A DNA stretch of 64,000 nt from Solitalea koreensis (GCF_900182575.1 NZ_FXSZ01000003.1:310001-374000), one strand, 5' to 3'. Positions 10,801 through 19,013 are shown, counted from the stretch's first letter. Numbers and translations: made by a program. Notes: a model not told the origin generated them from the sequence alone.

Positions 10801-10960
10801 GAAAGTAAGTTTCGTTGCCCGAAATCTGGCAATCCTAATGAAACATACTACCAATATTGATCCGGAATCAAACTATAATAATACAGCGGCCCAAGGCCTT
10901 GAGTTGGCCGGCGTACCTCCGGTAAGAAGTTATGGCTTTAATCTAAGCGTTAAATTCTAG
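7895..10960 (+). CDS. SusC/RagA-family TonB-linked outer membrane receptor (first copy)
   Basis: 1021 aa with signal peptide (MKKSLLLLMGLLLIGFASIAQ), a carboxypeptidase-like regulatory domain (about 24-100: ISGTVTSADDKQALPSVSVMV, GTQTDVNGKYSI), a plug domain beginning LGEVVVTALGIQKASKSLGY, the SusC hallmark LYVLNGVPMDN and SVLKGAAAAALYGSRAGSGVIMITTKSG, and a C-terminal beta barrel ending in aromatic NLSVKF. SusC proteins bring oligosaccharides or peptides through the outer membrane using TonB energy, covered by a SusD lid. The SusD partner starts 35 bases downstream. The substrate cannot be inferred, since no glycoside hydrolase or peptidase is in the operon. Confidence 0.95.
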   Translation: MKKSLLLLMGLLLIGFASIAQTKTISGTVTSADDKQALPSVSVMVKGTNAGTQTDVNGKYSISAAVGSTLSFSFIGYLSKEVVVGSSNVINVSLSNDSKQLGEVVVTALGIQKASKSLGYATGAVKGDELNQAREVNVANSLAGKVAGVSVTAPASGPGGAANVIIRGSSSLTGSTQPLYVLNGVPMDNGNSASPTNVPGSGNSNGSAGQYGGADLGDGISNINPDDIESISVLKGAAAAALYGSRAGSGVIMITTKSGKAQKGIGVEYNTTYQFDKINNLTDFQYVYGSGNQGLKPTTAAQAFAAGAQSWGAKLDGSSVVQFDGVSRPYVANKNNIDDFYRTGGTYINTVALNGGTENAAFRFSANNLTNQAVIPNSGLDRWSFNLGSNAKLGKKVSADVIVNYTVESAKNRPNLSDSPGNANFGITFLPTSLSASQTLSPGYDANGNEIQFDVNQFITNPYFAANKFIQDTHRNRIIANASVKYNILDWLYIQGRVVQDAYNDRYTRVTPTGTAYLAEGSMDDNSTRFSELNSDILAGLTYKITPDISLDATAGTNFMRRNAEITNIFGSSFAIPFLYIIPNATGQRNSYFNYKTRINSVYGTADLGYKGFLYLNLSLRNDWYSTLSSPTSTKTSYLYPAASTSFIFSELWKPDALTYGKFRVGYAEVGGGGDVPYQTSLGYNVQGTISGTPIGQIVNGSIPNSQIKPRAIKEFEIGTELKFFQNRFGVDFTYYDKKINNDIVPVTTSISTGYTSAVLNIGKLKNNGVELLLTGTPVKSSSGFTWNVSFNGSYNNSEVVSLASGLTSIQVGISRTGNAFIQQVVGKPASQVMAFDYERDASGNIVKDANGVPVQGDLKAYGSGLYKYNSGLNNEFFYKNINLSFLIDGKWGAKIFSATNYYATVNGLGKNTLVDRDKAGFDAQSYYGNFAQNVSGQFVEDASFIKLRQVILGYNFPTKMFDNKIQGLKVSFVARNLAILMKHTTNIDPESNYNNTAAQGLELAGVPPVRSYGFNLSVKF

Positions 10961-10995
10961 TCAATTTTGTTTGATTTAATTTAAATGATCTAGCG

Positions 10996-12531
10996 ATGAA
11001 AAAATTATATGTCAAAATATTCACAATAACAGCCATAATCATGGGTGTGATTACCAGCTGTACTAAGGATTTTCAATCTGTAAATACTGACCCGACTACT
11101 GTACCTGCTGATGAAGTAGATCCTAGTTTATTGCTTTCAAACGTTGAATTGACTTATACGGGCTCAACTGATTTTTCTTATGAAACCTGGAGGGCAAATT
11201 TGATTTATTGCTCAGTAATGATGCAGCAATTATCATCGGTGAATGGATATTGGGTAGGAGATAAGTCGCGGCGAAACGATGCTTACCTTTCGGCTTATTG
11301 GGAAAAATCTTATTCTGAGCAGGTAAAGCCTGTTGTGGATTTGGTGACTTTAACAGCCGATAAACCGGAGCATAATAACTTGCATCAAGTGGCAAGAATC
11401 ATGAAAGCTATGGTTTTTCATCGGATTACCGATTTATACGGCGATGTTCCTTATTCAGAGGCTGGTTTAGGGTATTATAATCAAATTTTAACTCCAAAAT
11501 ATGATGCTCAACAGGCCATTTATATGGATATGCTTAAAGAGTTAGATGAGGCCTCGCAAGCCCTTGTTCTTACTGGCGGCGATGTAGTTAAAAATGACAT
11601 TATCTACAATGGGAATATTGTAAATTGGCAAAAGTTTGCCAATTCTTTAGAATTGCGCCTGGCCATGCGTTTAGTAAAAGCGGATCCTGCTACGGCCCAA
11701 ACGTATGCTGCAAAAGCCATTGGGAGAGGCATTTTTGATAGTGAAACACAGGATGCAAAGGTGTTTGGCGATGAAGCCGGCGACCGTTTAACCAAAAATA
11801 GAAACGCGCAGGTTATTCTTCAGGGATACGAGCGATCGGCCGACCGCATTTCTCAAACATTTGTGAATTGGTTCAAGAGTAAAAATGATCCACGTTTAGC
11901 TTTATATGCAGAAACCTCAACAGGTGCGCCCGCGAATGCCTCCTCAATCGGAATGCCTAATGGATATGACTTGGGTGGCGTGAAAAGTATTGAAACAGCA
12001 CCCGGATATCCCGGCACTTTAGACGGCTATGTGCAAAATGCCACAAAGACGATTCAGTTTAATAGTCCAACCTTTTTTATGACCGCAGCAGAAGCGCAAT
12101 TACTAGCAGCGGATGCTGTGCAAAGAGGCTTCGTTGGCGGTGATGCAAATGCTTATTTTAAGAAAGGAGTAAACCTGGCAATACGCTCATTTGCTTATTA
12201 TGGAATCGCTGGTACACAGGCTGCAGCAGATACCTATACTGCCACATTGAATCTTACTCCCGGAGCGGAGTTGCAGGATATTAATGAACAAATATGGGCG
12301 ACATGTGGAGGCACCTATAATTTTTACGAATCGTATGCCAATTGGCGCCGTACAGGCTTTCCTGCTTTAATACCAACAGTCTACCCTACTTCGGTAATAG
12401 GGGCTGTTATTCCTCGTCGTTTTACTTATCCAATAGCTGAACAATCGGTTAATTTAGCTAATTATAATGCCGCTGTTGCAGCCCTTCCGGGAGGCGATGT
12501 CTTGACAAGTCGTGTTTGGTGGGATAAGTAA
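10996..12531 (+). CDS. SusD/RagB-family outer membrane lipoprotein (first copy)
   Basis: 511 aa. The leader ends in a lipobox with Cys22 (GVITSC), predicting lipid anchoring. FQSVNTDPTT followed by helical TPR-like blocks (VARIMKAMVFHRITDLYGDVPYSEA, NWQKFANSLELRLAMRL) and the ending SRVWWDK match the SusD-like group 2 (SusD_2). It caps the preceding SusC receptor and binds the substrate at the surface. The Tyr-Gly-Asp-Val-Pro-Tyr-Ser-Glu core is well preserved. It is the last gene of this pair; a strong terminator hairpin follows at about 12.7 kb. Confidence 0.93.
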   Translation: MKKLYVKIFTITAIIMGVITSCTKDFQSVNTDPTTVPADEVDPSLLLSNVELTYTGSTDFSYETWRANLIYCSVMMQQLSSVNGYWVGDKSRRNDAYLSAYWEKSYSEQVKPVVDLVTLTADKPEHNNLHQVARIMKAMVFHRITDLYGDVPYSEAGLGYYNQILTPKYDAQQAIYMDMLKELDEASQALVLTGGDVVKNDIIYNGNIVNWQKFANSLELRLAMRLVKADPATAQTYAAKAIGRGIFDSETQDAKVFGDEAGDRLTKNRNAQVILQGYERSADRISQTFVNWFKSKNDPRLALYAETSTGAPANASSIGMPNGYDLGGVKSIETAPGYPGTLDGYVQNATKTIQFNSPTFFMTAAEAQLLAADAVQRGFVGGDANAYFKKGVNLAIRSFAYYGIAGTQAAADTYTATLNLTPGAELQDINEQIWATCGGTYNFYESYANWRRTGFPALIPTVYPTSVIGAVIPRRFTYPIAEQSVNLANYNAAVAALPGGDVLTSRVWWDK

Positions 12532-12532
12532 G

Positions 12533-12569
12533 TATTCCTTTAAGAAAAAATTATTTTGAATAAGGAATA
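12533..12569 (+). repeat. Inverted repeat directly after the first SusD gene
   Basis: TATTCCTT (12533-12540) and AAGGAATA (12562-12569) form an 8-bp perfect inverted repeat separated by an AT-rich spacer, starting one base after the SusD stop codon. It could form a 3'-end stem of the mRNA; there is no T-run after it, so it is not a classic terminator. Confidence 0.3.
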
Positions 12570-12702
12570 AAATATTATGTAAGTATAGTGTGCAGATGGC
12601 AGTCTATTGTTTGGCATTTTTAGGTTTTTGCGATAGTTTATCTCAGCTGTTCTCTTTATTAGGAAAAAAAACCGTAAAAAATCTTCATAAACAGCAAAGA
12701 TG

Positions 12703-12743
12703 TTGTTACAAAAGAGGTCTTTTTAGGCCTTTTTTTGTAACAA
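12703..12743 (+). terminator. Strong hairpin terminator after the first SusC/SusD pair
   Basis: An approximately 18-bp stem with a TTTT loop: TTGTTACAAAAG then AGGTCT pairs with AGGCCT then TTTTTTTGTAACAA (one G-T wobble pair, one bulged T). The core, A-rich run, AGGTCT/AGGCCT, then seven T, is a standard intrinsic terminator, in principle working in both directions. The outer TTGTTAC/GTAACAA arms extend the stem and carry the same word as the dyads downstream. Confidence 0.75.
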
Positions 12744-12787
12744 ATCAATGACCTTTATGTAACATAAAAGTGACAAATGATATAATT

Positions 12788-12807
12788 TTGTAACATGGAT
12801 GTTACAA
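12788..12807. promoter_or_regulatory. Operator-like dyad 1, TTGTAACA-N4-TGTTACAA
   Basis: A 20-bp site with perfect 8-bp arms and a 4-base centre (TGGA); the arms extend by one more base pair. It sits in the 497-base space between the two SusC/SusD pairs and matches the second dyad at 12948 in both arms. The cognate regulator is unknown; no regulator gene lies next to it. Confidence 0.55.
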
Positions 12808-12947
12808 ATGTTGTAAATAGTTGTTCTATATTAAGTCTAGTTGTTTGCTAGTGTAATTTAAAAAAACTGATAATCAGTTAATTGATTCTGCGAAAGCTGC
12901 AAAGATCTTTAAGTGATAAAATTTCCTGTTTCATTTCCCATTTTTAA

Positions 12948-12967
12948 TTGTAACAAGTATGTTACAA
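12948..12967. promoter_or_regulatory. Operator-like dyad 2, TTGTAACA-N4-TGTTACAA
   Basis: Identical arms to the dyad at 12788 with a different centre (AGTA). It ends five bases before the -33 element of the predicted promoter of the second SusC gene, a position suited to an activator. The centres of the two dyads are 160 bp apart. Confidence 0.6.
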
Positions 12968-12972
12968 TTAGT

Positions 12973-13003
12973 TTTGTTCTCCCTCTTCATCCCAATAGTT
13001 TCG
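12973..13003 (+). promoter_or_regulatory. Predicted Bacteroidetes-type promoter of the second SusC gene
   Basis: TTTG (12973-12976), a 19-base spacer and TAGTTTCG (12996-13003) match the phylum's -33/-7 pattern (TTTG ... TAnnTTTG) with one mismatch in the -7 box. A start of transcription near 13010 would give a leader of about 20 bases before the SusC ATG at 13029. Confidence 0.5.
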
Positions 13004-13028
13004 GAGCATCTTAAACAAATGAAGTTAT

Positions 13029-16000
13029 ATGAAGAAAAGGTTACTTTATGTGATTGCTTTGCTCTTTTTTATTGCAAGTTCGGCAATCGCCCAGAACCGT
13101 ACAGTTACAGGTACGGTGAAGGCAAAATCTGATGGCGGTCCCATCCCCGCGGTAAGCGTAGTTATCAAAAACACTACAATCGGTACCCAGACCGATTTGG
13201 ATGGTAAGTTTAGTTTGTCTGTTCCTTCGGGTGCTACATTGGTGTTTAAATCCATCGGATTTGCCGCTCGTGAGATCACCCTCGGTACAGCGAGTGTTAT
13301 TAATGTGACACTTGAAGATGACAGTAAACAGTTAGGAGAGGTTGTTGTAACAGCCTTGGGTATTTCTAAAGAAAAGAAAGCTCTTGGTTACTCTGCAACT
13401 GCCGTAAAAGGTGAAGATCTGAACAGAACGTCGCCTGTAAGCATGATGGATGGTTTACAAGGTAAAGTTGCAGGTGCAGAAATTTCATCACAATCAGGAG
13501 CTCCCGGTGCATCGTCAAAAGTTATTTTGCGTGGTTATGCATCGTTAACTGGTAACAATCAACCACTTTATGTAGTGGATGGTGTGCCAATTAATAACAC
13601 TGCATCTGTGAGTGCTTTAGGTGTTGCCGCTGGTGCTGCTACTAACAATTCGGTTTCACGTACAACCGACTTTGGTAATGGTGCAAATGACATTAATCCT
13701 AATGACATTGAGTCAATGTCAATTTTGAAAGGTGCAGCTGCTACTTCACTGTACGGTTCACGCGCTTCTTCCGGTGTAATTATTATCACTACTAAAAGTG
13801 GTAAAGCAGGAAAAGCTAAAATCGACTTTAACTCATCATCAACGTTTTCTGAGGTTTTATTTACCCCTACTTTACAAAGCGTTTATGGACAAGGTTGGTC
13901 AGGTACGTATGATTCACAAGAAAATGGTAGCTGGGGCCCGAAACTGGATGGAGCGATTCGTCCTTGGGGTAATACAATCGACGGTACCAGATTGACAAAG
14001 CCGTTTGTGGCAAACACCAATCGTTTTAAAGATTTTTATACTACAGGTAACGAGTTAAATAACTCACTTGCTATCAGCGGTGGAACTGATAAAAACTCTT
14101 TCTACTTGTCGTATGGTAATATCAATAGCGATGGTATCATTCCTACCAATATCGACTCATACAAGCGTAATACCTTGGCCTTGAGAGGAACTTCAGTACT
14201 GGGAGACTTGAAAGTTTCTGCCTCATTAAACTACGTAAATCGTGATGCAAAAGCGGTAAGTACTGGTCAGGGAACTGCAACCGGAGCAACATTGTTCCAG
14301 GAACTGATTCAGGTTCCGGTTGATATCAACATCAACTCAATTAAAGATTATCATAACGTTTATAATAACGTTGATAATTTCTATACCCCGTATGCTCAGA
14401 ATCCATTTTTTACCATTAATGAAAATGGCAATAATTTCTCATCTGAACGTTTCTACGGAAACACCGGTTTAGATTATAAGTTCGCGAACTGGTTGTCTGC
14501 AGCCTGGAAAGTAGGTTTTGACGTAACTGATTCAAAATTGAGAGATTGGCAAGCGGTTGCTGCTCCTAAAGCAGGATCAAATAACGCAAGTAAAAAACCT
14601 TTTGTTGGTGGTGTGCAAGAGAACAACGACTATCGCAAAGAGTTGAACACAGACTTGATGTTAAACTTTGATCAAAAACTAAGTTCAGACTTTTCACTCA
14701 ATGGTTTAGTAGGTGTTAACGTGAATGAGCGTGATGCTCGTATCGTTAATACAAGAGTTGAAGGACTGATCCTTGAAGGGTTTTATGATCTTTCTAACTC
14801 CGCTAACGCTCCGGCTGCAACCTCGTTTTACTCAAAACGTCGTTTAGTCGGCACTTATGCTCAAGCTAACTTGTCATTTAAAGATTACTTGTATTTAACT
14901 TTAAATGCACGTAACGACTGGTCGTCAACATTGCCAAAAGATAAAAACTCTTTCTTTTATCCTGGAGCTAACGTAGGTTTTGTGGTGACTGATGCCTTCA
15001 AGAACCTTCAGGGAACTGCACTGTCTTTCGCTAAGATTCGTGCAAGTATTGGTAAAACAGGTAACGATGCAGGCCCTTATTCTATTGCTAACTACTTAAC
15101 TGCAGGTAGTGCTGCTTTAGGTTTTGGTCAGTTAAATTTCCCATTAAACGGAGTTGGCGCATTTGAAGTTAGCAACATTATCGGTAACCCTACTTTGCGT
15201 CCTGAGTTAACTACTGAGTATGAGTTAGGTGCTGATTTACGTTTCCTTAAGAATCGTGTTGGTATTGACTTTGCGTTCTATAACAAAACTACTAAAGATC
15301 AAATTCTTGCCGTTCCGGTTTCTGCAGGAAGCGGTTACACCTCAAGAATTACCAACTTTGGTAAAATTGAAAACAAAGGTATTGAAGTTGCATTGAACCT
15401 TACTCCAATTAAAGGAGAGCATTTTACTTGGGAGGCAACATATACCTACGCAAAAAACCAAAACACAGTATTGGAATTACCTAACAGCCTTAAAGAGGTG
15501 GTTTTAAATACTGCTTATGGTGTTGATATGGTTGCTATCGTTGGTCAGCCACTTGGTGTGATCAAAGGACATACTGCTAAAACTTCTCCTGATGGAAAAG
15601 TAATCGTTAACGCAACGACTGGTATTCCATTAGTGGCTCAGGATAAAGTTGCTTATGGCGATATCAACCGTAAGTTCTCTATGGGCTTGTCGAACAAATT
15701 TACTTATGATAACTGGGCGTTAGGATTCTCGTTCGACTTCCGCAAAGGTGGTTTAATGTACTCATACACTTCACGTCTTAACTATTTTGTAGGTAATGCT
15801 GTTAATACACTCCTGAATGATCGTCGTCCGTTCCTGGTTCCAAATTCAGTAAATGAAGTAGTTGCTACCGATGGTACAGTTACGTATGTTGAAAACTCCA
15901 CTGCGGTGGGCACATCAAACATTGCTAACTATTTTAACCAAACAAGCAACAACAGTATGTCAAGAAACAACGTAATTGATAAGTCGTTTATCAAAATGCG

Positions 16001-16232
16001 TGACATTACGTTGAGCTATCAGTTCCCTAAATCATTGGCAACGGCAGTGAAAGCTCAAAATGCTTCCCTTTCAGTTTACGGTCGTAACCTTTTTGTTTGG
16101 GTACCTAAAGGGAACTCGTTTATTGACCCAGAGGTTTCAACGTTTAGCAATGACTTAGCAGGTGAATTTGGTGAATTTGGTGGTGGTCCAAGCGTACGCT
16201 CGTTTGGTGTATCATTAAAAGTTGGTTTTTAA
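13029..16232 (+). CDS. SusC/RagA-family TonB-linked outer membrane receptor (second copy)
   Basis: 1067 aa. Signal peptide (MKKRLLYVIALLFFIASSAIAQ), carboxypeptidase-like regulatory domain (about 24-100: VTGTVKAKSDGGPIPAVSVV, GTQTDLDGKFSLSV), plug opening LGEVVVTALGISKEKKALGY, hallmarks LYVVDGVPINN and SILKGAAATSLYGSRASSGVIIITTKSG, then a beta barrel ending SFGVSLKVGF. It is a full-length receptor working with the SusD protein 12 bases downstream. It resembles the first copy in its N-terminal third, consistent with tandem paralogues of different specificity. Its codon choice (many GGT, GTT, CGT codons) looks adapted for high expression compared with the first copy. Confidence 0.95.
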   Translation: MKKRLLYVIALLFFIASSAIAQNRTVTGTVKAKSDGGPIPAVSVVIKNTTIGTQTDLDGKFSLSVPSGATLVFKSIGFAAREITLGTASVINVTLEDDSKQLGEVVVTALGISKEKKALGYSATAVKGEDLNRTSPVSMMDGLQGKVAGAEISSQSGAPGASSKVILRGYASLTGNNQPLYVVDGVPINNTASVSALGVAAGAATNNSVSRTTDFGNGANDINPNDIESMSILKGAAATSLYGSRASSGVIIITTKSGKAGKAKIDFNSSSTFSEVLFTPTLQSVYGQGWSGTYDSQENGSWGPKLDGAIRPWGNTIDGTRLTKPFVANTNRFKDFYTTGNELNNSLAISGGTDKNSFYLSYGNINSDGIIPTNIDSYKRNTLALRGTSVLGDLKVSASLNYVNRDAKAVSTGQGTATGATLFQELIQVPVDININSIKDYHNVYNNVDNFYTPYAQNPFFTINENGNNFSSERFYGNTGLDYKFANWLSAAWKVGFDVTDSKLRDWQAVAAPKAGSNNASKKPFVGGVQENNDYRKELNTDLMLNFDQKLSSDFSLNGLVGVNVNERDARIVNTRVEGLILEGFYDLSNSANAPAATSFYSKRRLVGTYAQANLSFKDYLYLTLNARNDWSSTLPKDKNSFFYPGANVGFVVTDAFKNLQGTALSFAKIRASIGKTGNDAGPYSIANYLTAGSAALGFGQLNFPLNGVGAFEVSNIIGNPTLRPELTTEYELGADLRFLKNRVGIDFAFYNKTTKDQILAVPVSAGSGYTSRITNFGKIENKGIEVALNLTPIKGEHFTWEATYTYAKNQNTVLELPNSLKEVVLNTAYGVDMVAIVGQPLGVIKGHTAKTSPDGKVIVNATTGIPLVAQDKVAYGDINRKFSMGLSNKFTYDNWALGFSFDFRKGGLMYSYTSRLNYFVGNAVNTLLNDRRPFLVPNSVNEVVATDGTVTYVENSTAVGTSNIANYFNQTSNNSMSRNNVIDKSFIKMRDITLSYQFPKSLATAVKAQNASLSVYGRNLFVWVPKGNSFIDPEVSTFSNDLAGEFGEFGGGPSVRSFGVSLKVGF

Positions 16233-16244
16233 TTTTAGATAAAC

Positions 16245-17747
16245 ATGAAGAAGAGATTTTTATATAAATCAACCCTATTGTTGTCAGCGGCAATTTTGCT
16301 TTCAACAACAGCATGCCAGGATTTTCTGGATGTGAACAAGGATCCTAGCAATCCGGAGGTTGTTCAGGGACAACCTGTCTCAATATTTCCTGCCGCAGTT
16401 GCTTCAACAGCAGGTACTGTAGGTGCTCAATATGCAATTGTAGGTGGTATTTGGAGCCAGTTCTGGACCCAGAGTGCATCAGCGAATCAGTTTAAAGATA
16501 TTGATTCTTATAACCTTACGGCATCGAGCATGAATAATACCTTTGATGAGGTGTATTCAGGAGCATTGAATGATTACCAATTTGTGATTAATAAATCAGA
16601 AGCTACCGGCGATTGGTTCTACTTCCTTGCCGGTACAGTTATGAAGGCGTATACTTTACAAGTAATGGTTGACCTTTACAATAAAGTTCCTTACTCTGAG
16701 GCTTTTCAGGGTTTAAATAACCTGACGCCTAAATATGATGATGGAGATAAAGTGTATGCAGGTTTAATTGCAGAGTTGGATAAGGCTTTATCAAAAGATT
16801 TCGCCGCTACAACAAACTCAACTCCGGGTGCCCGCGATATTGTGTTTGGCGGTAGTGTTGATAAATGGAAACGCTTTGCCAATACATTGAAACTTAAAAT
16901 GTATATGCGTATGATTTATGCAAAGCCAACTGAGGCATTAGCGGGTATTTCTAAATTATATTCAGATGGCGCTCTTTTCCTTACATCAGATGCCGCAATG
17001 GGTGCTGCTGTTTTTCAGGATGCACCGGATAAGTCAAATCCATTGTACGAGTATAACAACCGTCGTTTAAATACTACTACCAATTTACGTGCAAGTACTA
17101 CTTTTATGTCATGGTTAGTAGCAAATAATGACCCTCGTATTGCTTCTGTTTACAAGTTTGGAACGGCAACAACTTCTTATTCGTCATTAAACCAGGGCGA
17201 TTTTAATAACACGGCCACTACTGCAATTAGAAATGCAGTTTCGATTGCAAATATTACGCCTTTAGCTCCTGTTCATTTTATTTCAACAGCTGAGTCTTAC
17301 TTTTTGCAAGCTGAAGCAATTGAGCGTTTAACACCTAATGCGCCAGCGGCTAAAACTGCGTATGATAATGGCGTTAAAGCAGCTTTTGCACAATATTCAC
17401 TTGATGGGTCAAGCTTTATAGCTACAGGTGCAAAGTATGCCTATCCGGCAACAGGTACATTTGACCAAAAATTAGAAGCTATTATTACTCAAAAATGGGC
17501 TTCAATGGTTGGGTCACATGCGTTGGAGGCATTCTTTGAGAAAAATCGTACCGGTTTCCCTAAAACAAGCGCAGTTTATTCAGATAGTCCATCGTATGTA
17601 CCTGGACAAATTGTATATCCGAAAGAGGGTATTACTCAAGGCTTATTCGCAAAACGTTTGATCTTCTCAGATCGTGATCGTCAACGTAATCCAAACGTAC
17701 CTGCAATGGTTCCAGTTACTACCAAAGTTTGGTGGGATGTTAAATAA
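16245..17747 (+). CDS. SusD/RagB-family outer membrane lipoprotein (second copy)
   Basis: 500 aa. Lipobox with Cys24 (LSTTAC), then DFLDVNKDPSNPE, the characteristic SusD_2 opening, helical segments (GTVMKAYTLQVMVDLYNKVPYSEAF, WKRFANTLKLKMYMRM) and the ending TTKVWWDVK. It is the substrate-binding lid of the SusC protein 12 bases upstream. The close spacing and the 14-base gap to the small lipoprotein downstream indicate a three-gene operon. Confidence 0.93.
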   Translation: MKKRFLYKSTLLLSAAILLSTTACQDFLDVNKDPSNPEVVQGQPVSIFPAAVASTAGTVGAQYAIVGGIWSQFWTQSASANQFKDIDSYNLTASSMNNTFDEVYSGALNDYQFVINKSEATGDWFYFLAGTVMKAYTLQVMVDLYNKVPYSEAFQGLNNLTPKYDDGDKVYAGLIAELDKALSKDFAATTNSTPGARDIVFGGSVDKWKRFANTLKLKMYMRMIYAKPTEALAGISKLYSDGALFLTSDAAMGAAVFQDAPDKSNPLYEYNNRRLNTTTNLRASTTFMSWLVANNDPRIASVYKFGTATTSYSSLNQGDFNNTATTAIRNAVSIANITPLAPVHFISTAESYFLQAEAIERLTPNAPAAKTAYDNGVKAAFAQYSLDGSSFIATGAKYAYPATGTFDQKLEAIITQKWASMVGSHALEAFFEKNRTGFPKTSAVYSDSPSYVPGQIVYPKEGITQGLFAKRLIFSDRDRQRNPNVPAMVPVTTKVWWDVK

Positions 17748-17761
17748 ATAGGAGAAAAAAC

Positions 17762-18310
17762 ATGTTGAAGAATTTTAAATCAATAATAACTATGGCATTG
17801 GTGCTAGTCGCAGCGACAGCCATTACTTCTTGCGAAAAGGCAGGAAGTGGAGATATTGAGTACATAGCCCCAGCCGGAAAGTTGGCTGGAGAGTGGTTTG
17901 TGACTGTAAAAGATAAGGCTGCACCAGCTGTAATTGTGGTTAATTACAGGCAGATATCAACCTTTAACTCAGCTAATTCAGGTAACGAGCTTTGGATTCA
18001 AGCAAGTGGTGCTACAACAGGATTGACCGGTTTGTCATCGTATGGGGTAAAAGTAAGAACAACTGCAGATGCAAATGCGTTAACTTTTTCAGCTAAAAAT
18101 GGTGCAAACATTTTGACTACTGCAGGTTTGGCTCCAACCGTTAATGTTTTATCGGGTAAAGTTTTCAAAGGTGCAGGTAAGTCGCTTACCGGTGCTACAG
18201 TTGATAGTATTTATATGGAAGTAGAATATTCTACTAAGGCTGGTAAAACATATATTATTTCAGGTCATCAGCGCAGTGGATTTCCTGCCGACCAACCGGC
18301 TGTTAAATAG
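17762..18310 (+). CDS. Small lipoprotein, probable lipid-binding putative hydrolase family (PF12888-like)
   Basis: 182 aa. Leader with lipobox Cys24 (AITSC). The body (LAGEWFVTVKD, STFNSANSGNELWIQAS, VKVRTTADANALTFS, GKTYIISGHQRSGFPADQP) resembles the Bacteroidetes lipoprotein family called lipid-binding putative hydrolase, commonly encoded right after SusC/SusD pairs; this assignment is from memory of the pattern and is moderate. It probably sits on the cell surface with the SusC/SusD complex as an accessory protein. A strong terminator begins 17 bases after the stop. Confidence 0.65.
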   Translation: MLKNFKSIITMALVLVAATAITSCEKAGSGDIEYIAPAGKLAGEWFVTVKDKAAPAVIVVNYRQISTFNSANSGNELWIQASGATTGLTGLSSYGVKVRTTADANALTFSAKNGANILTTAGLAPTVNVLSGKVFKGAGKSLTGATVDSIYMEVEYSTKAGKTYIISGHQRSGFPADQPAVK

Positions 18311-18326
18311 ATTTTTTACTTACTAT

Positions 18327-18362
18327 AAAGGCTGCCCCGTTTTTTGGGCAGCCTTTATTTTT
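18327..18362 (+). terminator. Intrinsic terminator of the second SusC/SusD operon
   Basis: AAAGGCTGCCC and GGGCAGCCTTT form a perfect 11-bp stem with an 8-base loop, followed by ATTTTT. The A-rich left side would also serve the convergent kinase gene on the minus strand. Confidence 0.85.
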
Positions 18363-18394
18363 CGGTTGGATATCATACGTTTAAATTCTTGTTT

Positions 18395-18937
18395 TTACTT
18401 TAAGAAAGCATCTATTACCTTCTCCGCATTTCTAAAACGGGTTTCTCCTAATCCAGAAATGATTTCATAGTTGGCGTTTAAAGCGTTTAATTCCCTTTCG
18501 TAAAGGTCAAAGAAATACTGACGCTTATCCGGGAAGTTGCGTTGCGGGTCCGGTTCCCACTCTGTATCAATATTCATGAGCAGATAAAAATCATAATGTC
18601 GATTTTTTATCTCCTCGGTTACAAAATCAGGTGTTCCTCCAAATACTTCATCGCACCAAACTTTCACGTTTAAGATGGTTACATCACAAATCAATAATTG
18701 ATTGGCCTTGGGAATCAGTTTTTCTTCCAATGCTAATTGACCGTAAAACATATTGAGCTCATCTTGCAATGTGCATTCACGGTCAAGCCCTTCACAATAT
18801 TCTCGGGCGTATTCTGGTACCCAAATCGTGTTATAATGGTTGGCGAGGTGTTTGGCCATCGTTGATTTGCCTGTGGACTCAGGACCAATAATGGCAATTT
18901 TTAATATTGGGGATTTTGTGCTGTGTTTATGTGTCAT
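18395..18937 (-). CDS. NadR-like P-loop kinase in a TPP-riboswitch operon
   Basis: 180 aa single-domain ATPase resembling the C-terminal ribosylnicotinamide kinase part of NadR. P-loop GPESTGKST (residues 18-26), then WVPEYAREYCEGL and CDVTILNVKVWCDEVFG, which correspond to substrate-binding and Walker B-like parts; no nucleotidyltransferase domain is present. It is the last gene of an operon led by a TPP riboswitch and a PnuC-family permease, so I infer it phosphorylates thiamine or a precursor after uptake, not nicotinamide riboside. The start ATG at 18937 lies at the edge of a repeat copy (18935-18960); an in-frame start further in is not evident. Confidence 0.75.
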   Translation of the reverse strand: MTHKHSTKSPILKIAIIGPESTGKSTMAKHLANHYNTIWVPEYAREYCEGLDRECTLQDELNMFYGQLALEEKLIPKANQLLICDVTILNVKVWCDEVFGGTPDFVTEEIKNRHYDFYLLMNIDTEWEPDPQRNFPDKRQYFFDLYERELNALNANYEIISGLGETRFRNAEKVIDAFLK

Positions 18938-18960
18938 TGCGAACGATAATGAAGCAATCT
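18935..18960 (+). repeat. REP-like element, copy 1
   Basis: A 26-base element reading CATTGCGAACGATAATGAAG then CAATCT; its ends (ATTGC/GCAAT) are palindromic. It matches the reverse complement of the element at 19258-19283 in 21 of 26 positions. Its first three bases are the complement of the kinase start codon. Confidence 0.6.
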
Positions 18961-19013
18961 GTTACAAAAATGTTTCAGTTCCAATCAGCAGCAAGATCGT
19001 TCCATTCAGGATT

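Noticed and set aside
7895..18310. Polysaccharide utilisation locus with an assigned substrate
   Set aside because: There is no glycoside hydrolase, polysaccharide lyase or sensor in the locus, so a substrate cannot be named.
18395..18937. Annotation as NadR proper
   Set aside because: Only the kinase-like domain is present; the nucleotidyltransferase domain and a nicotinamide context are missing, and the operon is under TPP control.
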